From an uncultured Clostridium sp. (GTDB taxonomy: Bacteria > Bacillota_A > Clostridia > TANB77 > CAG-508), in NCBI GenBank assembly GCA_947382445.1, contig CANCZH010000026.1, forward strand, positions 1 through 21,785: 21,785 bases of DNA. The letters run 5' to 3'. The notes below the pieces were generated by a model. That model had not been told where the DNA came from, did no database searches, and saw only the letters and a program-made list of their open reading frames with translations. A program made the position numbers and the translations under genes. Shown piece after piece: positions 16,044-21,785 of this stretch (position 1 is the stretch's first letter; each line of letters opens with the position of its first letter).

Positions 16044-17429
16044 TTAAGGTTTTATAATCATAGGACCAATTTGAGTAACAGTACCAGCACCCAAAGTTAA
16101 AACCAAATCATTTGATTTAGCATTAGATTTAATATAAGAAACAATTTCATCAAAATCCTTTATATAGAGAGCATCTTTTCCAAAATCCTGTATACGTTTT
16201 ACTAAATCAAGAGAAGAAATATTATAAGTATTTTGTTCACGAGCAGCATAAATATCAGTAACAATTACATTATCAAAGCTAAGCAAAGATTTAGCAAAAT
16301 CATCTAATAAATTTTTAGTTCTGCTATAAGTATGAGGTTGAAAAATAACCCAAGACTTATTAAAATCTTTATCATTTATAGCTTTTGCAGTAGCAGATAT
16401 CTCAGTTGGATGATGACCATAATCATCATAAACAGAAACGCCATGATAAGAACCAACATATTCTAAACGGCGAGCAGCACCAGTAAACTTCAAAAGAGCA
16501 GAATAAATAATATTTTTATTTATACAATAATAAGAACAAAGAGCAATACAAGCAAGAGCATTAGAAACATTATGCACACCAGCAACAGATAATCTAACAT
16601 GCATATAAAACTTACCATTACAAAAAACATCAAATTCAGAAAAACCTAAAGCATTATGCCTAATATTTTTAGCGACATAATTTGCATTTTTATTTTTTAT
16701 ACCATATGTAATAAATTTACCACGTACGCTATCTACAAGACCTAGACAAGCTTCGTCATCTGCATTTGCAATAAGAACACCATCTTCTGGAACAAGCTTA
16801 GCATATTTATAAAAAGCATTTTTAATATTGTCAAAAGTTTTAAAATAATCTAAATGATCATTATCAATATTTAAAATAACTTCTGCTTTTGGAGAAAAAC
16901 GTAAAAAGTTTTCCATATACTCACAAGCCTCAAGAATAAAATAATCACTATTACCAACAGTATAATTTCCATTTATTTGTTTTAGTACAGCACCAACTTG
17001 AATTGTAGGGTCAAGCTGAGCTTCTAAAAAGCATAAAGATATCATAGAAGTAGTAGTTGTTTTCCCATGAGTACCAGAAACACAAATACTTTCACGATAA
17101 CGTCTAGTTAAATAACCAACAAATTCACCTCTGGTAACTAAAGGAATATTAAATTGCTTAGCAAGAACCATCTCAGGATCAGTATCTTTAATAGCAGCAG
17201 AATAAATAACCAAATCAGCATTTCTAGAATTAGTTAAATCATGCCCAATAGTAACTTTTATACCAGATTGAACTAATTTATTTGTAAATTCACTTTGAGT
17301 AGAATCGGAACCAGTAACAGTATATCCCCAAGAATATAAGGTCTCAGCGATAGCACTCATACTAACACCACCAATTCCAATCAAATGAATATGTTTATAA
17401 TTTTCCAAATTACTAATTTTTACTTTCAT
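16044..17429 (-). CDS. murC: UDP-N-acetylmuramate--L-alanine ligase
   Basis: A 461-residue MurC, the cytoplasmic ATP-dependent ligase that adds L-alanine to UDP-N-acetylmuramic acid, first step of peptidoglycan stem-peptide synthesis. N-terminal Rossmann domain with HLIGIGGVSMSAIAETL (about 15-31), ATP-binding loop CVSGTHGKTTTTSM (about 116-129), the central-domain motif LEACEYMENFLRF, NIDNDHLDYF near 196, and the C-terminal DDYGHHPTEI near 340 and QPHTYSRT after it, all typical of MurC. AAGGAAGTG precedes the ATG. Length and motif order are normal and the frame is intact. It stands alone on the minus strand, divergent from spoVG. Its coding strand contains no CGG triplet in any frame as far as I could scan. 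Confidence 0.97.
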   Translation of the reverse strand: MKVKISNLENYKHIHLIGIGGVSMSAIAETLYSWGYTVTGSDSTQSEFTNKLVQSGIKVTIGHDLTNSRNADLVIYSAAIKDTDPEMVLAKQFNIPLVTRGEFVGYLTRRYRESICVSGTHGKTTTTSMISLCFLEAQLDPTIQVGAVLKQINGNYTVGNSDYFILEACEYMENFLRFSPKAEVILNIDNDHLDYFKTFDNIKNAFYKYAKLVPEDGVLIANADDEACLGLVDSVRGKFITYGIKNKNANYVAKNIRHNALGFSEFDVFCNGKFYMHVRLSVAGVHNVSNALACIALCSYYCINKNIIYSALLKFTGAARRLEYVGSYHGVSVYDDYGHHPTEISATAKAINDKDFNKSWVIFQPHTYSRTKNLLDDFAKSLLSFDNVIVTDIYAAREQNTYNISSLDLVKRIQDFGKDALYIKDFDEIVSYIKSNAKSNDLVLTLGAGTVTQIGPMIIKP

Positions 17430-17586
17430 TTTTACACTTCCTTAAAGTAGAAATAAATAACAAGTCACAAAGTCTATAAGTATTAAAATTATATACTTTT
17501 TTATAGAAAAATTCAAGGCTACAATCAACGATTTATACATAATATGATTAATTTTAAAAAAAAGTTCAAAAATTATGTAAAAATAA

Positions 17587-17613
17587 GAAGGAAAAAAAAA
17601 GTTTTTGGCGAAT
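17587..17613 (+). promoter_or_regulatory. Sigma-H-like promoter of spoVG
   Basis: GAAGGAAAA (17587-17595), an 11-base spacer and GGCGAAT (17607-17613) match the sigma-H consensus RnAGGAWWW-N11/12-RnnGAAT at every defined position. spoVG is a classical sigma-H target in B. subtilis, which supports the call. Downstream, TTGTAC (17621-17626) and TATAAT (17646-17651) with a 19-base spacer could be a second, vegetative promoter, overlapping an AT-rich inverted repeat TACATATA / TATATGTA. Confidence 0.7.
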
Positions 17614-17679
17614 ATAATAATTGTACATATATATTAATTTATATGTATAATTTTAAAAACATTGGAAGGCGGTGCACAA

Positions 17680-17955
17680 ATGCAAATAACAGATGTACGT
17701 TTAAGAAAAGTAAATTCAGAAAACAGAATGAAAGCTGTTGCTTCTGTAACATTCGATAATGAATTCGCAGTTCACGATATTAAAGTTATCGAATCACAAA
17801 ATGGATTATTCATAGCTATGCCTAGCAGAAAAATCCCAAATAGTGGAGAGTTCAAAGATATAGCTCATCCAATCAATGCTGAAACTAGAGAAAAAATTCA
17901 AAAAGCTATTTTAGAAGCTTATGAAGCTCCAGAAACAGAATCAGTAGAAGAATAA
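17680..17955 (+). CDS. spoVG: SpoVG, septation and sporulation regulator, RNA/DNA-binding protein
   Basis: A 91-residue SpoVG, a small site-specific nucleic-acid-binding protein that affects asymmetric septation, cortex formation and virulence genes in various Firmicutes. The sequence follows the family closely: [20 protein letters not shown], then [20 protein letters not shown] with the [10 protein letters not shown] core, then [17 protein letters not shown]. An upstream TTG at 17662 would add six residues (EGGAQ) but lies in the ribosome binding site GGAAGGCGG, so the ATG at 17680 is used, giving the usual N-terminus MQITDV. Length is normal (84-97). The gene is monocistronic, with a sigma-H-like promoter and its own strong terminator. 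Confidence 0.97.
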   Translation: MQITDVRLRKVNSENRMKAVASVTFDNEFAVHDIKVIESQNGLFIAMPSRKIPNSGEFKDIAHPINAETREKIQKAILEAYEAPETESVEE

Positions 17956-17962
17956 TAAATGT

Positions 17963-17994
17963 AAGGATACATATTATATGTATCCTTTTATTTA
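17963..17994 (+). terminator. Rho-independent terminator of spoVG
   Basis: A perfect 11-bp stem (AAGGATACATA 17963-17973 with TATGTATCCTT 17977-17987), 3-base loop and a TTTATTTAT tail, 8 bases after the stop codon. Confidence 0.9.
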
Positions 17995-18000
17995 TAATAA

Positions 18001-18046
18001 ACAAGAAGTCCTCATATTGGATTTTAATCCTTGCGGGACTTCTTGT
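18001..18046 (-). terminator. Terminator hairpin of the cupin gene (probably bidirectional)
   Basis: An 11-bp stem ACAAGAAGTCC (18001-18011) with GGACTTCTTGT (18036-18046), with a smaller GGAT / ATCC hairpin inside the loop. It lies 18 bases beyond the cupin stop on the minus strand; on the plus strand it backs up the spoVG terminator. Confidence 0.75.
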
Positions 18047-18063
18047 TTATTGCAATTGCATTA

Positions 18064-18420
18064 TTACATAACTTTAGAGAAACCTAGTATAGCATCTCCA
18101 AAGCCACAGTTAATAGCATTATGGCCTTGTCCTTTTGGACAAATAACAGAATCACCAACATGATAGATTTTACCGTTAATCTCAACAGTTCCCTTAAGAA
18201 CGGTATAAGTTTCGGAATCTACATCATGATAGTGAAAGCCAATAGAAGCCCCTTCTTCAATGACAATTTTGCCAGATTCGGATTCCCAAGGGGCAGAAGG
18301 TGTCACATCTTTATAAATATAACACCGACCATTGCCTCCTTTTAGACAATCCTCAATATGCAATTTAACTAACTTTTGTTCTAGCTGTTGTTCTAGTATT
18401 TCTCTGCTAATTTTTGACAT
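18064..18420 (-). CDS. Small cupin-domain protein
   Basis: A 118-residue single-domain cupin. The first motif is GASIGFHYHDVDSETYTVLKG (two His and Glu, metal-binding type) and the second is GDSVICPKGQGHNAINCGFG with His. Such proteins bind a metal and act as sugar isomerases, dioxygenases or sensors; substrate unknown. AAGGAGGGG precedes the ATG. The N-terminal 25 residues are helical (EILEQQLEQKLVKLH). The gene is clearly GC-richer (about 40% by eye) than its neighbours and uses codons rare elsewhere here, including an in-frame CGG at codon 32 (18325-18327), which must be read as an amino acid (Arg in GGNGRCYIYKD) for the cupin to be made. This suggests acquisition from another genome, or shows CGG can be decoded. 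Confidence 0.88.
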   Translation of the reverse strand: MSKISREILEQQLEQKLVKLHIEDCLKGGNGRCYIYKDVTPSAPWESESGKIVIEEGASIGFHYHDVDSETYTVLKGTVEINGKIYHVGDSVICPKGQGHNAINCGFGDAILGFSKVM

Positions 18421-18581
18421 AAAGACCCCTCCTTATAATGCTATTATTAGAAACATTGTATTTATTAATACATAACATACATTTTACCATATCTAAAGAA
18501 AAAAATCAAACTTTAAAACCATTGTAATTATGGGATTTACAAATATTATTAATAAATTTTATAAAAAAATAGAAAAAAGTA

Positions 18582-18611
18582 TTGACAATATTAAATGTAT
18601 AGTTGTATAAT
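18582..18611 (+). promoter_or_regulatory. Sigma-A promoter of tRNA-Leu
   Basis: TTGACA (18582-18587), an 18-base spacer and TATAAT (18606-18611) are both perfect consensus hexamers, placing the start near 18618, 16 bases before the tRNA. The 200 bases upstream, to the cupin start, are AT-rich with no gene. Confidence 0.88.
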
Positions 18612-18633
18612 ATCAATTGTCAGTAGAACAAAT

Positions 18634-18722
18634 GCAGGTGTGGCGGAACTGGCAGACGCACAGGACTTAAAATCCTGCGGGACCTAAATCCCGTATCGGT
18701 TCGACTCCGATCACCTGCACCA
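18634..18722 (+). tRNA. tRNA-Leu (anticodon UAA)
   Basis: Acceptor arms GCAGGTG (18634-18640) and CACCTGC (18712-18718) pair fully; discriminator A and an encoded CCA follow. The anticodon stem CAGGA / TCCTG encloses loop CTTAAAA with anticodon TAA, reading UUA, the main Leu codon here. A long variable arm (GGGA...TCCC) marks it as class II (Leu). T-loop GTTCGAC is normal. It is single, with its own promoter and terminator. Its 3' end is repeated at 21704, so it is the likely integration site of the element downstream. Confidence 0.96.
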
Positions 18723-18725
18723 AAA
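18715..18725 (+). repeat. Putative attL, inside the tRNA-Leu 3' end
   Basis: CTGCACCAAAA, identical to 21704-21714. The likeness continues imperfectly for about 17 bases (both copies reach a TTTAACC). Confidence 0.55.
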
Positions 18726-18760
18726 CCATTGAAATTTAACCAATTTCAGTGGTTTTTATT
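18722..18760 (+). terminator. Terminator of tRNA-Leu
   Basis: A 15-bp stem (18722-18736 with 18742-18756, AAAACCATTGAAATT / AATTTCAGTGGTTTT) with one G-T pair and a T-rich tail follows the CCA at once. Confidence 0.88.
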
Positions 18761-18866
18761 TTTATTCAAAAATATTTGTAAGTATTGATATTACTGCATT
18801 TTATCATTTTTCATTATTCAACCTATTTTCAAAATTATTTAAAATTATTCGTCAATTTTTCATTTC

Positions 18867-18977
18867 TGCACACAATATGCACACAGCATTTGCACACAAA
18901 ATAATCTTTGAAACCATATTGGTATATACTGTTTCAAGTTTTGGTCAAAAAATTTCGTGCACACATAATTGCACACA
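18867..18977 (+). repeat. Five TGCACACA direct repeats near the left end of the element
   Basis: Exact copies start at 18867, 18878, 18891, 18958 and 18970, spaced 11, 13, 67 and 12 bases, in a gene-free stretch (18761-19023). Groups on about one helical turn and closeness to the tRNA junction suggest protein-binding sites, for example integrase arm sites. The repeat resembles the junction sequence CTGCACCAAAA. Confidence 0.6.
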
Positions 18978-19004
18978 AAAAATAAGACTGTAAAAACAGC
19001 CTTA
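18977..19004 (-). terminator. Terminator of the relaxase-side minus-strand genes
   Basis: Stem TAAGACTGT (18983-18991) with ACAGCCTTA (18996-19004), one mismatch, AAAA loop, and a run of T on the minus strand after it. Confidence 0.7.
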
Positions 19005-19023
19005 ATTCAAGTAATTTATATAA

Positions 19024-19332
19024 TTATCTTTCTTCTTCAAAATCATTTAATATTTGTTTTGTTAATTCTTCAACTTCTTCGTTAATTATATATATCCAGT
19101 TGTCAGAGTATTCCGATAATAAATTTTGTTGTTCTGGTGTTAGTTGGTCTTTTAAATCATTAAACATTTTATGTTCTTCTTTAAATAACTTATCTAGTTC
19201 AGTATTATCTCTTTGTAAATACTCTACAATATCGTCAACTCTATATATGTAATATCTTTTCTTAAAATCAGTATATGTTTCCAATGTTTCTTCTTTTGTT
19301 TCAAGTTTTTGTTTTATTTCATTTGAACTCAT
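19024..19332 (-). CDS. Hypothetical helical protein next to the relaxase remnant
   Basis: A 102-residue, Glu/Lys-rich, mainly helical protein (EIKQKLETKEETLETYTDFK... ending EELTKQILNDFEEER). I do not recognise a family and see no membrane segment or signal. It lies 17 bases after the relaxase remnant with AAAAGGTGG before the ATG, so the two were probably co-transcribed on the mobile element. Such small acidic proteins often accompany plasmid mob genes, but no function can be claimed. The frame is intact. Confidence 0.6.
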   Translation of the reverse strand: MSSNEIKQKLETKEETLETYTDFKKRYYIYRVDDIVEYLQRDNTELDKLFKEEHKMFNDLKDQLTPEQQNLLSEYSDNWIYIINEEVEELTKQILNDFEEER

Positions 19333-19349
19333 TTTTTACCACCTTTTAA

Positions 19350-20027
19350 TTATTTATTTTTGCTAAAATCTTGTATAAATGAATTTACAAGTCGTTTTAG
19401 TCTATCTTTTGAAAAATCAAATAACAAACTAACATACTCGAAAGTTTTATCAATATAATCTCTTAATGTTAAAACTTCTTTTTTCAATTCTTTGTTTTCT
19501 TGCTTTAAAGTGTAATTTTCTTCTTGTACTTGTTCAGTTTTATACATTGTTTCTTCAACAATATTCTTAATTCTAGTGTATCTTTTGGCAAGAGTATTAA
19601 ACTTGTTTATTACTCGTTTATAATCATTTCTCATAACTTCAATATTATCGGTTATTTTCTCTTGTTCTAAACAATTTGTATCTTTAAACATTTCTTGTAC
19701 TTCAAAATTCGTAATCTTTTTTAGTTTTTCTATTGGTATATGCTCATTATCTTTTGTGTTTCCTCGCTCTAAATCGAAACCTTTGTCAGTTATATATTTA
19801 TAAAATCTATCTTGCAAAATTCTATAACTTTCTTTGCCTTTCCAAAACTCACTACAAGCTATTTTGTTTATTTCTTTACCTTTTTTATTCGTTGTATGAA
19901 CTACTGGTATATATACAATATGTAAATGCGGAGTAGTTTCATCATTATGAACTTTTGCAGACACTATAAATTCTTCGCCTAGAACTGACTTTGTGTTGAA
20001 TATTTTTCCATATAATAGTATATAAAT
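19350..20027 (-). pseudogene. MobV (Mob_Pre) relaxase, 5'-truncated
   Basis: The protein keeps the metal-binding relaxase motif VHNDETTPHLHIVYIPV, typical of MobV relaxases that nick plasmid DNA at oriT, followed by a coiled-coil region (EQVQEENYTLKQENKELKKE) and a short C-terminal tail. The roughly 100 residues that normally precede this motif, including the first relaxase motif, are missing: the frame is open from 20027 but begins without ATG, and an ATG at 19964 would start only three residues before the motif core. The 5' end is cut off where the divergent XRE gene begins. It is probably non-functional and marks a former mobilisable plasmid or element. Confidence 0.78.
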
Positions 20028-20053
20028 TTAATTTATATAAGGGGGTACTCATT

Positions 20054-20752
20054 ATGGCAGAATTTGATAGTAAAGATTTTGGAGAAAGACTAAAAAATTA
20101 TAGAATACAAAAAGGTTTAAGCCAAGAAAATATGGCGATACTTCTTAATAAAAACAGAAGCACTATTGCAAGATACTAAGCAGGAGAAATTTTGCCTGAT
20201 GTTAGAGATATTAGTAAAATTTGTGAAGAATTAGGAATATATGAGGCTGACCTATATGGAAATGATACTAATAGAACAAGTCAGAATAATAAATCTAAAA
20301 ACCCTTTTTTAACTGATAAATTATATGTTTATTTTAATGCTTATAATTTTAGAACAAAACAGTTTGCACCTGATAAATATATATTACAATTAGAACAAAA
20401 ACAAAATATTTGCAAAACAAAATTTGTAGATTATCACGATAAAAGAATATACTCAGAGGGCTACTTAATATGCAATGACGAAATTGTATTTGCTGTAATG
20501 GAGAATTACAAACCTACAAGTGCTCGTGTTGATGTTGCTGTACTCGAAATAAATATTTGCAATGGTACAGACGGCTTAATGCTTGGTGGTTACTTTGGAA
20601 CAAATGCAAAATGTGAGCCTAGTTTAAGTAAGTGTTATTTTTCAAAGAAAAATTTGTTTAATAGGAGGATTTATTATGCACGATTTTTTAGGATTAGGAA
20701 TTGGATTAGGAAGATTTATTATAATCTTAATATTTGGTTATTTTACAGTTAA
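20054..20752 (+). pseudogene. XRE-family transcriptional regulator with internal stop
   Basis: The start MAEFDSKDFGERLKNYRIQK, then GLSQENMAILLNKNRSTIARY, is a clear HTH_3 (Cro/CI) domain. A TAA at 20177-20179 falls where Glu is usual (RY-E-AGEILPDV), and the same frame then continues with AGEILPDVRDISKICEELGI, the end of the domain, and a 170-residue C-terminal region of unknown family with FVDYHDKRIYSEGYL and VDVAVLEINICNGTDGLM. A G-to-T change in GAA explains it. The C-terminus runs 77 bases into the next gene, so its original stop may also be lost. A GGGGG-type ribosome binding site precedes the ATG. It would have controlled the element's genes. Confidence 0.75.
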
Positions 20753-20885
20753 ATGGGCTGTTAAAAACGGAGTAAAACAAGCATACAGGGATATTACAGG
20801 AAAAGAAACATCAGATGATATAGAAGAAAATAAAATTATAAATGAATTTATGAAAAATGATGAAAAGAAGAAAAGCAAAAAATAA
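20676..20885 (+). CDS. Small membrane protein of the integrated element
   Basis: A 69-residue protein with one membrane helix (LGLGIGLGRFIIILIFGYFT, residues 5-24) and a charged cytoplasmic tail ending DEKKKSKK. TAGGAGG precedes the ATG at a good distance, which supports translation. It overlaps the end of the XRE frame. Family unknown. Confidence 0.6.
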   Translation: MHDFLGLGIGLGRFIIILIFGYFTVKWAVKNGVKQAYRDITGKETSDDIEENKIINEFMKNDEKKKSKK

Positions 20886-20959
20886 ACGACAAATTACAAG
20901 TTATCGAGCAATTTATATTTATGAAATCTTTTAAAATTGTATGAAAAATATAATATGTG

Positions 20960-20968
20960 TGCTATAAT
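20960..20968 (+). promoter_or_regulatory. Extended -10 promoter of the toxin-antitoxin operon
   Basis: TGCTATAAT, perfect extended -10, about 33 bases before the antitoxin start; -35 is weak (TTGTAT at 20937-20942, 20-base spacer). The AT-rich palindromic stretch after it (ATATTATATATAAT) could be an autoregulation operator. Confidence 0.6.
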
Positions 20969-21000
20969 ATATTATATATAATTTGAAAGGAAATAAAATT

Positions 21001-21246
21001 ATGTCAGTAGAAAAACAAGAATTACTAAAATCAATAGAAACTTTACCAGAAGAACTTATACTTCAAGCTCTTGATTATATAGAATATTTAAAATTTAATT
21101 CTGTTATAAATAATGCACCACAAGATTTAATCATAAAAGATAAAGAAGATTTAAAAAAGAAATTAGAAGAAGGCTTAAAAGATATTGAAAATGGCAATGT
21201 TTGTTCTCTTGATGAAGCTTTTTTAGAAATAGAAAAATCTTTATAA
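21001..21246 (+). CDS. Antitoxin of a ParE/RelE-type toxin-antitoxin pair
   Basis: An 81-residue protein: N-terminal helical segment ELLKSIETLPEELILQALDYIEYLKF, common in DUF2281/RelB-like antitoxins of Clostridia, then an acidic helical C-terminal half (DLKKKLEEGLKDIENGNVCS, then LDEAFLEIEKSL) that should wrap the toxin. A TTG six codons upstream is rejected because it overlaps the GAAAGGA ribosome binding site. It is 15 bases before the toxin gene, the usual antitoxin-first order, and probably represses its own promoter. Confidence 0.8.
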   Translation: MSVEKQELLKSIETLPEELILQALDYIEYLKFNSVINNAPQDLIIKDKEDLKKKLEEGLKDIENGNVCSLDEAFLEIEKSL

Positions 21247-21261
21247 TATAGGAGCTTTATT

Positions 21262-21579
21262 ATGTTAGAAAAATATAAAATAGAATTATCTATAAAGGCA
21301 AAAAATGATTTGAAAAGTATTACTCTTTATATAAAGGATAAATTACAAGAGCCTAACATAGCTAAAAATTATGCAAGACAGATAAAAGAAGAAATAAAAA
21401 CATTAGAATATAACCCACAAAAATTTTCTGTTATAGATATGGAATTTAAAAATGCTCCTATTATCAGAAAGTTAATTATAAAAAATCATATTGCTTTTTA
21501 TATAATAAATGAAAAAGAGAAAATTGTAAGTATAGACAGAATTTTGTATGGTGCTTCTAATTGGAAAGACAAAATTTAA
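21262..21579 (+). CDS. ParE/RelE-superfamily toxin
   Basis: A 105-residue toxin of the RelE/ParE fold: KIELSIKAKNDLKSITLYIK, then AKNYARQIKEEIKTLEYNPQ, then the core strands IRKLIIKNHIAFYIINEKEK and the closing SIDRILYGASNWKD, where R-I-L-(Y/H)-G-x-x-(N/D)-W is the family signature. Members either cut mRNA on the ribosome or poison gyrase; the sequence does not decide which. It is intact, unlike the relaxase and regulator of the same element, as expected if it keeps the element in place. Confidence 0.86.
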   Translation: MLEKYKIELSIKAKNDLKSITLYIKDKLQEPNIAKNYARQIKEEIKTLEYNPQKFSVIDMEFKNAPIIRKLIIKNHIAFYIINEKEKIVSIDRILYGASNWKDKI

Positions 21580-21703
21580 AGTCAATTTATTTTTTAACAA
21601 TATATAACATTATTTATTATTAAGTTTTTTGCTCGTAATCTGCTCGGATAAAATATAAAAAATGCTTACAAATAGCATGTTACAGATGTTTGAACTTGCA
21701 CAT

Positions 21704-21714
21704 CTGCACCAAAA
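21704..21714 (+). repeat. Putative attR copy of the tRNA-Leu 3' end
   Basis: CTGCACCAAAA repeats the tRNA junction. The seven bases CATCTGC before the discriminator could still pair with the tRNA acceptor 5' strand GCAGGTG through one G-T pair. The rest of 21580-21785 has no gene; after the repeat lies a CCACTTTAGTGG palindrome of unknown meaning. Confidence 0.5.
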
Positions 21715-21785
21715 AACGATGAATTTTAACCTGAAGCAACCCCACTTTAGTGGACATTAATTAAAAAACAGTATATGGGACTACT

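Larger units (their letters stand above)
18715..21714. mobile_element. Decayed ~3 kb integrated element at the tRNA-Leu 3' end
   Basis: Bounded by a direct copy of the tRNA 3' end (CTGCACCAAAA at 18715-18725 and 21704-21714). Inside are five TGCACACA repeats, a 5'-truncated MobV relaxase, an XRE regulator split by a stop codon, small ORFs and a toxin-antitoxin pair. No integrase gene is present, so it cannot move alone. The boundary is inferred from a short repeat; a relative lacking the insert would confirm it. Confidence 0.55.

Noticed and set aside
18867..18977. CRISPR array
   Set aside because: Repeats are only 8 bases with irregular short spacing and no cas genes nearby.
20177..20179. 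TAA in the XRE gene as a recoded stop
   Set aside because: No selenocysteine or readthrough context, not CGG, and the gene lies in a visibly decayed element; a simple nonsense mutation is more likely.
21730..21785. End of an insertion sequence at the right edge (CCACTTTAGTGG palindrome)
   Set aside because: Only about 50 bases are visible, with no transposase or second end, so it cannot be supported.

Overview
The window looks like chromosome of a low-GC (roughly 28% G+C by eye), endospore-forming Firmicute, probably a gut-type Clostridium relative. It carries an alpha/beta small acid-soluble spore protein, a SpoIVB-type S55 peptidase, spoVG behind a sigma-H-like promoter, strong AGGAGG ribosome binding sites and A/T-rich codon use.

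Layout. 1-128 is the 3' end of a secreted or surface repeat protein. 231-434 (minus) is a SASP gene and 615-1493 a Cof-type HAD phosphatase. 1650-14405 is one long co-directional Tad / type IV-pilus-like operon: a CpaB-like membrane protein, two MinD/CpaE-like proteins that both lack the Walker A lysine, a CpaF-like secretion ATPase, a large GspF/TadB-TadC-like membrane protein, four paralogous pilin-like proteins opening with MEN(A/I)(S/V)-x-AL, and three other proteins anchored by one N-terminal membrane segment. spoIVB (14456-15670) follows directly. 15671-16043 has no gene but holds two large inverted repeats. murC (minus), spoVG and a GC-richer cupin gene (minus) come next. tRNA-Leu(UAA) at 18634-18722 bounds a roughly 3 kb decayed integrated element: a truncated MobV relaxase, an XRE regulator with a nonsense codon, small ORFs and a ParE/RelE-type toxin-antitoxin pair. 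The element ends at a copy of the tRNA 3' end at 21704-21714.

Main observation. Three chromosomal genes (the cpaF-like ATPase, the 796-residue pilus-associated protein and spoIVB) are each broken by +1 frame changes, six in all. At every one the upstream frame reads an in-frame CGG codon, and skipping exactly its C restores the family reading as a GGN glycine codon. Across the plus-strand genes these six are the only in-frame CGG codons I found; CGG that straddles two codons occurs several times without any frame change. The single in-frame CGG apparently read as arginine is in the GC-richer, possibly acquired cupin gene. This fits either recurrent +1 ribosomal frameshifting at an unassigned or starved CGG codon, or a strangely specific C-before-GG artefact. 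Reads, the tRNA set and peptides would decide.

If the shifts are real, one translational peculiarity joins the pilus ATPase, its largest secreted partner and the sporulation signalling protease at the end of the same gene cluster.
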